Of a DNA stretch of 64,000 nucleotides, positions 48,260-59,661 are shown one piece after another (position 1 is the stretch's first letter; every line of letters starts with the position of its first letter). Origin of the DNA: Viscum album (taxonomy: Eukaryota; Streptophyta; Magnoliopsida; Santalales; Viscaceae). The DNA lies in contig OY728163.1 of NCBI GenBank assembly GCA_963277665.1, positions 1,910,226,644-1,910,290,643 on the forward strand, given 5' to 3'. The position numbers and the translations under genes were made by a program. The notes below the pieces were generated by a model. It made no database searches. It saw only the letters and a program-made list of their open reading frames with translations, and was not told the DNA's origin.

Positions 48260-50040
48260 TTCTATTATCACCTTAAGTATCTTTTGGTTATGGAAAAAAC
48301 ATATTGTGAATGTCCCATCTTTCCACAATAATAACACTTAAGAAAAAGTGAATTTCTACGTGTCACTTCTGTACTTCCAGGCATTCCTTGGGATCTTTGA
48401 ATTCTATGATTATGCTTTATACCCACGTCAATTTTTATTTTCAGAATGAGATCTTATGGTCTAACTTCAACCATGACTTCTTTCTGTTTTTGATAAATCC
48501 CTAAATCAACTTTAACATATGAGCTCGATTGTTGCTTCTTTACTACTGAAATGATAGGATCCTCTTTTATCTTTTTTATATTTTGAATGATCTGCTTTCC
48601 TGATGTCACATATGGGGTCAAGATTTTTTTTCATCCTTCACTTTTCATTGCAGACTAACGAATTATTCTTAAAGTTCTTTAATACACTTGACTTGATCAT
48701 TCATTTTTCTATTCAAGCCATAGATCTCCCTTTTCTATTTTTCAATCTTGAGCTTATGTCCATCAATCGTTTCTGAGATCTTTGGCTTGGATGATTTAAG
48801 TTTTTAGATTTCATTTACTAGCTCAGACTTCTCTTCTTTCTGCTATTTCATGTAGAGTTTGGAATTATATACCACCATGTTGGCTTTCTTTATTTTTTCT
48901 ATCCAAACATCTATATCTTCATAAGATACTTCTAATTTAGCTTCCATGTCGACTCTTCCTTAAAAATATTCTTCTTCTTCATCAGCTTAGGTTTCATCCT
49001 GTTTCTGAGAACTACTGAAAACTACGCCCATAGCATTATCTACACAATCTCTTCAATTTTATATCTCTTCAACCTCCTCAACATCAGACTCATCTGAACT
49101 ATCAAATTCTGTTGAAAGAAGTTTTTTCTTCTTAAAGAAATTATTCTTGAACTATTTCTTGCCTTTCACATATGCTGAATAATTATTCCTGAAAATTTCA
49201 GCTTCATCAACATCATCATATTCTTGGAAATTTTTGGAGCACCTTGACACAAGATTTCCAACCTTTCCTTATCAAAAACAAGAAAGTGGAAGTTTCCCTT
49301 TAAATTTTTCTTTGACTATTTGAAGGTTTGAGGATAGGAATGACATCACCTCATCTATCTCTTCTTCTTCCTGAGAGTCTTTAATAGTGAGTTTCTTTAT
49401 GGATTTGAATGCCACCTATTTGGATTTACCTTTTTCCACAACATCATTATCATCATTTCACATTTATATGCTACAAGGGTACTATGAAAGTTATCCAATT
49501 TCATCTCTTTCGGAGCCTGGTATTCCGATACTGAAACCCTTGGATTGAAGCGAGGTGGAAGTTTCCTCAGGATGCGCTTCACAATATTTATATCTTTAAT
49601 TACTTCACCAAGTTATCACATGTATTCCATTACAACATTTATCCTATCAAATAATACATCAACAAAATCATTCGGGTTCATTATAAGATTTTCATACTTG
49701 TTCCATAACACTTGAATCTTTGTTTCTCTGACCATTGAATCTCCTTCATATATGTTTAAAAGTTTTTCCCACATGGCGTGTGATGTTTTGAATGACATCA
49801 CCTTCATATATATAGAATTTCATAGAGATCCCCCTAAAGAATTGATTCCCTTAACATAAAAATCCAATTCTCTTTGCTCACCTTCTGATAGTGCACAAAT
49901 ATTAATATCGGCTATTATACCATGCATTTATGCTGTAAACACATTCATTCCAAATGATTGGAAATAGTGTTGCATCCAATTCTTCCATAACTGAAAGTTG
50001 TTCCTATAGAATATCACAATCCCTTTATGATTGGTGACCT
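48260..50040 (-). pseudogene. Copia gag remains
   Basis: 49616-49807 reads KTSHAMWEKLLNIYEGDSMV and RETKIQVLWNKYENL; 49397-49582 reads RILRKLPPRFNPRVS. Both are typical of the copia gag (UBN2-type). A zinc knuckle near 48285-48350 reads CYYCGKMGHSQYV, CCHC with the last Cys replaced. The N terminus lies close to the primer-binding site at about 50080. A coiled-coil-like, Lys/Glu/Ser-rich part lies between. Confidence 0.85.
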
Positions 50041-50073
50041 CCATTGAGAGAGAAAAACTGATATTAACCTTTC

Positions 50074-50087
50074 CCTATGATACCAAT
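50074..50087 (-). other. Copia primer-binding site (initiator-Met tRNA type)
   Basis: The minus strand reads ATTGGTATCATAGG just inside the right LTR, a close match to ATTGGTATCAGAGC. It confirms that the right LTR is the 5' one. Confidence 0.8.
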
Positions 50088-50090
50088 TAT

Positions 50091-51551
50091 TAGTACCATA
50101 AGTTCAAATTCCCTGGGGGGGGGGGTGAATCAGGGTATGACAGATTTAAAACTCTTCCCCTTTGGATCTTGTTTTTCTGTTAATAAAATCTCTCTTGTCT
50201 CTATTTCCCATAGAAAAGTATAAATAGAAATTAAATGATGCGCATGAAACATTAATTTTTACTTGGTTCACCCTCACTGTGCTACGTCCAAGGAGAATAC
50301 ACCGGAAATGTTCAGATGTACCAAATCCACTATAAGTGCACTACTGTTTACAATGTTTGAAGCAGACTCACTGTCCTTTCTAGTTTACAACCAATCAAAA
50401 TTTGAAAGCTCACTGCTCTCTCAACTAATGTGTGCTCACCACTTCTTCAGAAGATCCACTCATAGTTTAAAGACTTGTATGTCAATTCATTATCACAAAT
50501 GAATGCACCTTTCTCTGTATGTAGATGCTCTGTTGATGTCAAAAGATCACCCGCTGATGAATCTTACTTTACACTGGAGGTAATGGGAAATATTAAAAAT
50601 TTCACACAACCCTAGAATGAATAGCATGCTTCTCTAATCCTGGTGCACAGGTGTCACCAAACCACTTGTGTGACACTCCCTTCTTCAACACAAAACTTGG
50701 GTGAATCACACATTTTTACTCCCAAACAAATATTGGCGTACAACTACAAACTAGTGCGATTCTATAAGCCCGACATGCAGGTTTAACCTAACAACTTGTG
50801 CAACACTCCCTTCGCCAAATAAAAACTTGGGTGACCCACACCCTTTTATTCCCAAACAAATATTGGCACACAACAGTCTATTGGCACACAACTTCTGAAT
50901 ATATTTATACTTGTGCGAACAAACCACCACCTGTGCGCCCAAACCACCAGTATGACTAGAGCTCTAATTTTCTCTAAGTGTTTATATTATCATAAAATGA
51001 GAAGGGGTATCCCTCTATTTATATGAATTTTGGAAACCCTGATTGCAAGAACACATGCCTCCTCCTGGCGCGCAAGTCCAGCCGCCCTTGCCTCTGTCGC
51101 CCTAGTCACCTTGCACGCCCAAACTGAAAATTGGGTGCCCCTCTTTCCTTTGCCATATTTTTATATTCTAGTCTTGAAAAACATATGGCACACAAGTTTC
51201 CAATCCTCCAAGATACCGGTGCGTATGTCACTTTTCCAAAATTACTTTTCTCCATTTTTTGAATTTGAGGCCAAAAAATTTGGAAAACACTGGAAAACGG
51301 CACCACCTTGTATCTGCTTTTTTGGTACCTCCTTGAGATCATCCATTCCCTTTTCGAGGTTCTTCAATAAATCATTTATTGTTGACAATATCCCTTGAAC
51401 TCCAAAAATCACCATGTAAACCCCCTTTTTCAACAAAATTTTACATCGTGGTTTTCTTTGTCAACAAACACAACACAAAGGCCCACTTTGTCAAGAAACA
51501 CAATCACCTCAAAAATGATTCAATGATAATTTGATGGATTTTTTCTCAACA
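50091..51551 (-). repeat. Copia 5' LTR
   Basis: Matches 42684-44144. A run of 11 G is at 50115-50125, at the same place as the 12-G run of the other LTR. Both LTRs share many small differences but no large indel, judged by equal lengths. Confidence 0.9.
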
Positions 51552-52325
51552 AATGTTTTTGATTTTTTTGGAACACATAAATATTGGTTTCATTATTTTA
51601 GGTATGGGACCTATATATATATCTTTCTAATGCATTAAGTAATTATTTATATCCTGGGAGATAGATCGGGTTGGAATGGGGAGTGAACCTGATTCAATAA
51701 GATAGGAAAGGAATAGGAAGTGAACCTAGTTAAATAAGATAGGGATAGAAAATGGAGTGAAACTAGTTCATTAAATGACTTTATCCACTATGATTGTCTT
51801 GGTAGTGAGCCTTAACTAATATGGAAATTATATTCTAGTCTTATATGAATGCAAAAAATTCCATTTTTTATTCCAATTTTATGCTCCCATGGATTATGTT
51901 CTTTGATTATCTTATGATTCATGTCTTATAAAGTGCTAAATTTATTCCAAAAATCATGATTAAATATTTGATATGAATGGTATTATTTTCAAATGTTATG
52001 TTCATGTTCTCATACCCTTATGTTCATGTTATTATTATGTATCTCTTATGTTTACCCTTACTGAGCATCTGATCTTAGAATTTCTTATGTTCAGTTTCCC
52101 AATGTTATGAAGAAATGTTTTATGTAGGTTTGGTCTATAAATATTTATAAATGGGAATATTTTTGTGGGAAATATTGAAGATATTTTAGTATATTAGAAT
52201 ATTATATTCCATGTTTCTAAAGGACCTAAACTATTACATTACTCAAGAGTTTTCTTTTTGGTGTAGTGAAATGAATATTTATATAAAAGATGTAATATGT
52301 ATGAGGATCTTGGGTCACTATAACA
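51552..52325 (+). repeat. Array LTR 3, right part, with the array's right end
   Basis: Continues the LTR after the copia and matches 31885-32622. It contains the triple 38-base repeat (51655-51775) and ends GGGTCACTATAACA at 52325, the best-kept LTR end of the array. After this the sequence no longer matches either internal region, so this is the array's outer end. Confidence 0.82.
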
Positions 52326-53492
52326 TTTTTATAGTGAGTAAAAATATTATTATCCACAACTGAAGGATCATATGCGGATTATGAATCTCTCAACACTTCT
52401 TATGTATTCCTCAATCTGTTTCCATTTTTTTATTTGAGTTTGAATCACTTATATTACGTATTCTATGAATTAAATAATTTTCACCTTAGCCTAAAAAAAT
52501 ATAATACCCAAGAAACATATTTGGTTATGTATATTAATCCTTAATATTCTTTACAAAATTCCATGCATGATCTAGCTAGCTTCTGATGTATAAGAAAATT
52601 CTTAATTATCATTCGTGCCTTTATGAATTTCCAAGTTCAATTTAGGGTTTTTATTATAGACATTACTAATATTATATTCTGTATTCATATAACTCTCAAA
52701 CATAGACATTTTCTACACTTTCACATATATTACATATTTATTGAGCTCCCATCAGTTTTTGAATTTTCTATTATATGTCCAAAACTTATATACAACATAC
52801 GATTCTATACATCTTTAAATTCATTCAAGAAAACATTAAATCCTCTCAGGGTATCTCTAAACTCTGTATAAAATAATTTATCTAACTTTGTAAATTACTA
52901 GAACATTTACAAAACTTTCATCCTAAGTTCTTGATACTTTCAACATATAAATACTCTTTTTGAGTATTTCAAGTGTAAATTCACCATCTTTTCACTCCAG
53001 CTTCAAAGTTATCTATTCCAAACCCTCATCCCAAAGATATTTAGCCCCACTATAGTATATTTTTTGTTCAACATTCCTTGTATGGTTTCTCAAAACATCA
53101 AATAAACTTCACTCCTTTAACCATATCTCTTTAAAATCCCCTATTTAAGCTGTTTCAATAGTAAATTACTTGAAACAACACTTGAAACTATTATAGAAAA
53201 CATTTCCCACTAGAACATATCATCCATAATAAGAACTACTTAACAATATTTAGATTTATAAGGATACTTTATTGAACATGTCTAAACATGAAATCCCCAT
53301 CCATGTTCTTTTTAATCATTCCATTATCTATAATGGAAATATTTTCCACAAATATTGAGCTTTTAATCTATTACCCCAACCATGTATTGACAGTTAATTT
53401 ATAACACAAAGAAATATAATCCATTAGGCTATTAAATCACTTCATTTGGTCTCTCTTAAATACATTAAATTTATTCACAAAAATTATTTCAG
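52326..53492. other. AT-rich sequence, nothing recognised
   Basis: No ORF over about 80 codons, no RNA gene and no repeat family I can name. It may be old flanking DNA or remains of another element. Confidence 0.5.
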
Positions 53493-54159
53493 TATGTCAC
53501 TACCTGTCCCCCAGGACCCCTACCGTGACTACCCCAAGTCTGTCTTTTATAGGCCAGGGGCTGGTGACTAGAACCAGAAAGGAATATCCCCAAAAGGGAA
53601 TACATTACCTTTAAACATGTACACACATGGATAGGGAAATACCGCACAAAGCAAACCAAAAATGAAATAAAGTAATAAAACCACCACAAAGTACCACCAC
53701 TAAGAGTAAAAGGTGTAAACTAAAAGTACATGGGCCAGAATACAAGCCCAACTAGAAGGAAAGTACAAATAAAGAAGTAAAAGATCTAGAGGTCATCCAC
53801 CAAGGATCCTACCTAAAGGGTAGGTACAAATAATGATCATATGTCAATTTAGCACACCACGTCTATCAATCCACCTCCAGGAACCATCTAGCCTTGGATC
53901 CCTAAAGTACCATTCATAGCTATCCGTCATCTCCACAAGACACAAGAGGTGTGGGTAAAGCCTGTGCAAGGGTGAGTATAACAACACTCAGTAGGGACCC
54001 CGTGACCAAATTGAGTGTCACAGAAATCCACAAAGTAAAATACCGCAAAGAAAGATCTCAAAGTAAAGCATGAAACAAAAGACATTACTCAAAACAAGTA
54101 TATGTTAAGTTCATAAGTAAAGATGATTAGTCATAAAGCTAAATCATCTTATTATATTA

Positions 54160-54460
54160 AGAGGATCTGCTGCTGATCCACGAAGGGTAGCTCTGCCACT
54201 AATCTACAAAGGTTATCTTTTCTACTGATCCACAACGGGTCACTCTTTGGATGGTCCAAGATAGATCATGCTACTACTGATCCACAAAGGGTCTCTCTCA
54301 TGCTAATCCATGAAGGTTCACTCTTATGCTGATACACATAGGGTCTATCTTATTATTATCCATAGAGGGTCTCTCTTATGCTGATTCATATATGTTTTAT
54401 GTTATGCTGATCCATGAAGGGTCCCTCTTATGCTGATCCACTAAGGGTCGCTCTTCATTC
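54160..54460. repeat. Minisatellite, about 34-bp unit, roughly 9 copies
   Basis: Units of the form TATGCTGATCCACAAAGGGT then CGCTCT recur from 54160 to 54460 with single-base differences and a period of about 30-37 bases. The block lies inside LTR Y. A block with another unit lies in LTR X at 57150-57430. Confidence 0.85.
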
Positions 54461-54539
54461 TTCACGTCACAACCAACCACTGGATTCTCTCACTTATCAC
54501 GTCTGATTTCCAAAGGATCTTCTCCTCAATACATAATTC

Positions 54540-54840
54540 ATAACTTAAACTCTACGAAGTCTCACATAGAGTAACCAAAATTACCGTGTCATCTTAAGGG
54601 TCCCAACGCAATAGATGACACATCAAACATATGCTCAATCTGTAAGTTGTGGGCATTTTTGTAAAAAGGGCATGGTTAGATTCGTGTCTGATCCAACAAA
54701 TACATATGTCAAAATCCTATAAAACTCATGTAGAGTATCTTAATAGGATCGTCTCATCACAAGGGTCCTCATTCCATAGACGACACATCAATCAAATTCC
54801 CAATTAGTAAGTTATGAGTGTTTTAGTGAAACAGGGGCCG
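54540..54840. repeat. Tandem duplication of about 167 bp, 2 copies
   Basis: GACACATCAAACATATGC at about 54614 and GACACATCAATCAAATTC at about 54780 are matched points about 167 bases apart; AGGGTCCCAACGCAATAGA and AGGGTCCTCATTCCATAGA match likewise. The second copy runs to about 54835, where GC content jumps. Confidence 0.75.
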
Positions 54841-55569
54841 GTGGGGTCCAGCCCAACTCGGTCAGACCGACCCAACCCAAATATGGTCTGGCAAGGGTCT
54901 ACCCCAGCTTTCCCATTGGGCAACGAGTCCAGTCTAGCCTGAGGGGGTGGACCGCACCCTGCCTGGTCTGCCAAGGGCAGACCGGTTTTTCCTTCTGTCC
55001 CGGATGTTGCTCGATGCCGCGTTCGGACCCCTATTTCCCCACAAGTCACCATGGGGTCTCCCTTCCACCATGGTCGAGCGACCACAGACTTTTGTGTGAT
55101 GATATGCATGTGGCATCTGACACGGGTGAGCAACCTCATTTTTTCATGTCACCTGTAGACCAAGTCTGCGGGTTGACCAGTCAACGCGGCACTGCAAGTC
55201 TCTAGCGCCGTGGCCACAGTGACCACGGTCTCTGCCGCAGCCAAGGTGACCATGTTCTACACCGCTTGTCGTGCCACCGGGGAATTCCATTAAGGTTTTC
55301 CATCTCTACCAATTGATAACATGGCTGATGGATCTGTTTCCCCTCTGTCCAACACACGGCCAGCACTGCCAGCACCGACACATCGACAGGAACTTCAGCG
55401 GACCATTAGACGCACTCTGGTGGTCCGTTATTTGTGTCTCTTGAACCTATGGACTTTGGGGGAATCACTTTTCACTTTGATGGCCTCAGATGCACCTTTC
55501 CATCTAAAAACAAATTGGTCATGAAGAACGCACAGGGGGAGGGACTCGGGCCTTGTTCGTGTTAGAACA

Positions 55570-56408
55570 CACCCTTTGAGTTAGAAGTTTTAAAGCATGG
55601 GGAGGTCCAGGTACATTAGTTCAATCAAAATAAGTGATAATTTAATCTCAGATAGAGAAATCACAAAAAAATTCACCCTCCTACAAGAACTTACGATCCA
55701 CAGATCAACCTATTTGTGGGTTGATCTACATTCGTCGTGTTTAGAAAAAGAACACGGAAACATTATATAGTTTAAAACCCTCCCTAGTTTGAGGATCCAT
55801 CACTGACAAGGGTTAAAGCTTTGAGTTATCATCAATCCTAACTCTATTAGCGTTTGTCACCATTCTTCCTCTCTCGAATCCATCCTGTCGGCGTTCGTTG
55901 ATAGCGTTCATCATCGGAGGGAGAGGAAGAGATAAGTTCCATGTTCGTTGTCAGAGGAAATTCCACCAACTAATTTCCCCAACATGTTATTAAAATAAAA
56001 CACGTCGTAACATTTATGCTATGCTGTGACGTCGTGTCATTATGCTGTTTCATTTATGAAACAACGTAGCTGTTACTTTTGCAAAAAAATCTGCCATTAT
56101 GAGGATTCCTTTAATGGATCTCATATTCTCACTGTAGCTCCATTCTCCTCTACTCAACTATTGAGAAAAGAAATAAAATAACTTTTTAAAGATATTTTAT
56201 AATTTTCTAAAAAGTCTAAAAAAATAACTTTTTCGTCCGACCCTTTCCAGTCAAAGTTATGTACTTTCTAAGTGAATCCCGGCATTCCGAGTTCAACAGT
56301 GCCCTTGGATATTCGATCCATTCACCGGTTCTAATGTTAGAAAAACCCTCTCATACGATTACTGAATGTAAATTTAAATATGTTCAAAATTACATTCTGG
56401 GCACCCTG
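55570..56408. other. Spacer between LTR Y and LTR X, nothing recognised
   Basis: No gene or known repeat is seen. A minus-strand TATATAATG near 55770 and a GA-rich stretch near 55870-55935 are present, without a convincing ORF. It may be internal remains of Y or older host DNA. Confidence 0.45.
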
Positions 56409-58408
56409 TGTAACATCCCAGTTCTGGAAGTCACCCAGAGGTTCCCCATACCCGGTTTGTCACATGGCCTCAAAAGAATTTCCATGAATGGCAGAGGCTG
56501 AATACTGGTAGCAAGGGCCTTGGGTGTGATAATGGAGAAATTATTCCCTCATTGGTAAAGTAACACAATGGAAATAAAAAAATAACAATAACGGAATAAA
56601 TAATTATACCATGCAATAGTAGACATTGGTAAACTAAAAGAAATAAATAATTGGAACACATATATAAATGATGCATGATACATATGTCTAGAAAAATAGC
56701 TAAATAAGTCACAATGATGGAATAAAGTAATAAACCAAATTAAAAATAAGACAAATAAACTCCAACAACATCGCGAGCCTCATCTTGGTCTCATGCTCTC
56801 CAACTCTAAAACAATCAATTACCTGAAGTAGAAGAATGATTTCCCTTATCTATACATGCAGAAATATAATCTATTTGGGCCCAAAACTATGACTCAAATA
56901 GGGTGTGAGAGAAATCCCAGTAGGCAACTACCCAAAGATCAGTGCCTAACAGTCAGTGAATATATATGGTAGGAAATAAACAAATAAATCAATAAGAAAG
57001 GAAGTAATCAAAGTAAATAGTCCTACAATTTCATTTACAAAAAATTTCTTCTAACAATTTAACAAACAAAAAAATACAAGAAAACATCTAGAAAATTTTA
57101 CATAACCTATTCCCACTAGTTCATCTATAAGAGAAGATATAACAAAGAGTCTTTGAGGAATCACTCGCCATCAATTTCCCCTATATTCATGTGTAATAAA
57201 AAACTCTATGAGGAAGCACTCACTTTCAATTCCCCCTATAGTATTTTAATGGTAAATTATTGACACTCTGAGGAATCACTCAACGTAAATTCCGTTTATG
57301 GACTCATAACATAACAATATAAACTCTGATGGATCACTCAACATAAATCCCTTATATGGTCTTGCAGTGTGATAATTATAACAGACACTCTGGGAAAGAC
57401 CTCAACATCAATTTCCCCTATGGTCTCACTACACTAGGTTCCCGCAGCCCCAAATAAAGCAATCATACACAAATGATAATTAGTATCCAAAGTAAACCTC
57501 AAACTTCTACATGGATAAATTAGCTACAAGGAATGACACATCATACTAGATAAATAATCACTCCATCCTAACAACACTAGGAATGAAAAAAAATATCATA
57601 ATAGGAAAGGCTAGACCAAACAACCAAAATCAAATGATCATGGGAAAAAACATCCATAGAAAGGTAAATAACCATATTTATAATCATAAATCCTCTACTC
57701 AATCACACAAGGCATAACATGAAATATCTGAAAAAAACATAAACACGTAATACCCCAAACAAGGGTATTGGGAACTTTTGCACATATAACTCAAGGAATA
57801 ACCACCTAAAGGCACAAACCACCTACCTCGGCATTGTACGAATGATATAAGTGAACCTCAGGCCTTGAATATCCCTAGAACACTGTATATATACAAAAAC
57901 GCTAAAAATTTTCATCCAATAATATCTCGTGAAAGAAAATAAAATAGGAAACGAGGCTCTAGAATAAGGAATATATTACCATGGTGATTCCAATGCAATC
58001 GACAACAGCCAAATCTGAGATCAGACGAGAAGTCAGGTGCTCATAGAAGATTTGAAGCCTACAGTTGCTCCTGGACGAGACAGATGAAGAAGAAGGGAAT
58101 TCTGCCAATTAGACATGCCCCCAGTCTGTTTAATGAAATGAAAATAAAAATACATAGTGTGTTCTTTAAAAGTACACAGTGTGTACTTGCCTTAACTGGC
58201 CTCCAATTTTGGCAGCCTCTAGGTCACCCCACACGGCCATGTGCTCAGCCATTACACGGCTAGCACACAACTACCTGTGGCAACTGAGTACATGACATGT
58301 GATTATAAGTACACAGCGTGTACTCCTGAAATTTTTAGAAACTCATCTTATTTTCAAAAACACCTAAAAATAAGATTCATACCTGAGAAGAAGATCCGAG
58401 TTCTTACA
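56409..58408 (-). repeat. 3' LTR of chromovirus 'X' (2.0 kb)
   Basis: On the minus strand it starts TGTAAGAACTCGGATCTTC at 58408, directly after the purine tract, and ends CTGGGATGTTACA at 56409, a common end for Del/Tekay-type LTRs. Length is exactly 2000 bases by these ends. Short palindromes GTACACAGTGTGTAC-like lie at 58165-58182 and 58302-58318, and an ACACGGCCATGTG-like string near 58230. A 60-base tandem block lies at 57150-57430. The left flank is unrelated sequence. Confidence 0.82.
57150..57430. repeat. Tandem repeat, about 60-bp unit, 5 copies, in LTR X
   Basis: Units begin near 57150, 57212, 57265, 57325 and 57390 with CACTCTGAGGAATCACTCAA and continue CATAAATTTCCCCTATGG-like. 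Copies differ by about one base in five. Confidence 0.82.
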
Positions 58409-58421
58409 AACTTCCTCCCTT
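58409..58421 (-). other. Polypurine tract of X
   Basis: The minus strand reads AAGGGAGGAAGTT immediately before the LTR start TGTAAGAACTC. It shows X is on the minus strand and that this is its 3' LTR. Confidence 0.75.
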
Positions 58422-59661
58422 AAAGAAATTCTTCCCCAAATTTCCTTAGCAAGGCGGCGTAGAAGAAGAATCCTCGAACAACTCCGGCCACTACGATCAT
58501 ACATCAGCCTCCCTCTCCCAAATCTCATCCTGTACTCGCCTGTGCTGCTATAGCACTCATACCATAGGAACAGACTGGCCACATAGAACCTTCATACTAT
58601 GATCAAAAATCCAGATAGGATGCTCCTCAAATGATGTGTCCACCTCTAGCTCAACCTCCTCGGGTTGAAAAACATGAGACATGTCTGAGATGTAACGCCA
58701 TAACTGAGAAACGTGGAAGACGTTATGCATATCCCGATACCTCTAAGGTAAGTGTAACTGATAAGAAACCAGGATGACCCTTTCTAAAACCTAAAATGGC
58801 CAGACGTATCTCGGTGAAATCTTGCCCTATCTTCTAATCTTTATATGTCCAATCCTCGGTGTGACAAGTAGAAAAACCTGATCTCAGACCTCAAACTCTA
58901 GAGGTTGTCTCCATCGATTGACATAACACTTTTTCCATAACTATGTAGTATCCATACTCCTCCAAATCAACTCCACGTACTCCATGGTCTCCGGAACAAG
59001 ATGAGGTCCCAACATAGCTTCCTCTCCTTCCTCTAGCCGACAAAAGGGTAATCTACATGTCTTACCGTACAAAGCCTCATAAGGTTCCGTCTGAATAGTT
59101 ACTTAAAAACTATTATTGTAGGAAAAATCCACCAGAGTTATGTGCTTCTCCCAAGAACCTCCAAAATCCTAGATGCATGCTCGAAGAATGTCCTCAAGCA
59201 CCTAAATCATTCGCTCGGACTGGCCATCAGTCCTGGGATGGTATGTTATACTCAAAATTACCTGTGTACCCAAAGACTTATGTAGTCCCTACCATACCCA
59301 ATAAGTAAAATGAGAATCCCTGTCTAAAACAATGGAGTGTGGAACTCCATGTAAACGTACAATCTCTTAGATGTACAACCTTCCCAGCTCATCAACACTG
59401 AAAGTCTCCTTGATTGGTAACAATTGAGGAATCTTCATGAGTCGGTCAATGAAAACCCAAAATGCATCATCCCCTCAAGGAAACCTTGGAAAAACTATCA
59501 TGAAGTCCCCCACTACATCATTCCACTTCCACTCAAGAATGGGTAACTGCTGCAAAAGCCCTACTGGTTGCTGATGTTCCGTCTTCCCCTGCTAATATGT
59601 GGAGCACCTCATAAAAGACCCAGAAACATCTCTCATCATACCTGGCCACTAATACTGAAAG
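58420..59661 (-). pseudogene. Chromovirus X integrase and C-terminal region
   Basis: From 59661 leftward the minus strand gives LLQQLPILEWKWNDVVGDFM, DAFWVFIDRLMKIPQLLP, ELGRLYI, EIVRLHGVPHSIVLDRDSHF, TYHPRTDGQSERMI, DFSYNNSF, EPYEALYGKTCRLP and MHNVFHVSQLWRYISDMSHV, in the order of a Del/Tekay integrase. The three catalytic acids (D in VGDFM, D in SIVLDRD, E in GQSERM) all remain, but about a dozen stops are present. The C-terminal part after PEEVELEVD lacks a clear chromodomain. The upstream part of X is cut by the insertion of Z at 59661/59662. Confidence 0.88.

Larger units (their letters stand above)
42684..51551 (-). mobile_element. Ty1/copia retrotransposon with both LTRs
   Basis: Two direct LTRs, 42684-44144 and about 50091-51551 (both 1461 bases by my boundaries), flank an 5.9-kb internal part whose gag, protease, integrase, RT and RNase H read on the minus strand in that order, the copia order. 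Next to the right LTR the minus strand has ATTGGTATCATAGG, a near-match to the initiator-Met primer site; next to the left LTR it has AAAGGGGAGATTG, a standard copia polypurine tract. Stops and frame changes are frequent. It interrupts LTR 3 of the tandem array. I cannot fix the target duplication. Confidence 0.92.
24471..52325 (+). mobile_element. Tandem array of a non-autonomous chromovirus-like LTR element (LTR-int-LTR-int-LTR)
   Basis: Order: LTR tail (24471-25063), internal (25064-27343), LTR (27344-32622), internal (32623-38104, split by a LINE), LTR (38105-52325, split by a copia element). LTR starts read TGTAAAACC and TGTAACACCC after a TTTTGAGGGT...TTTTAA-G-run polypurine tract, the form typical of Del/Tekay chromoviruses. 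The two complete LTRs are about 5.28 and, without copia, about 5.35 kb. Internal parts are about 2.3 kb and lack any RT or integrase. Shared LTRs between two internal parts suggest unequal recombination between LTRs. GC content is far lower than in the giant element to the left. Confidence 0.82.
53493..55569 (-). repeat. Chromovirus-like LTR 'Y' (start uncertain)
   Basis: On the minus strand the segment ends GGGGGACAGGTAGTGACA at 53493, in the style of chromovirus LTR ends, and carries CTGAGTGTTGTTATACTCAC near 53985-53965, a motif seen in LTR X as CACTGATCTTTGGGTAGT-type sequence. Two tandem-repeat blocks lie inside. The right limit is a guess at CA 55568-55569 (minus TGTTCTAACACG), which would give about 2.08 kb, close to X. 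I see no primer site or polypurine tract that would settle it; it could be a solo LTR or a fragment. Its right 0.7 kb is unusually GC-rich. Confidence 0.5.

Noticed and set aside
52623..52871. 82-codon ORF in AT-rich DNA
   Set aside because: Phe/Ile/Leu-rich composition expected by chance in AT-rich sequence, with no homology seen.
54804..55139. 111-codon minus-strand ORF in the GC-rich island
   Set aside because: Several frames are open there because of high GC. No domain and no start context support it.
55321..55524. 67-codon plus-strand ORF starting ATGGCTGATGG
   Set aside because: Start context is fair but it is short, has no homology I recognise and lies in a probable LTR.
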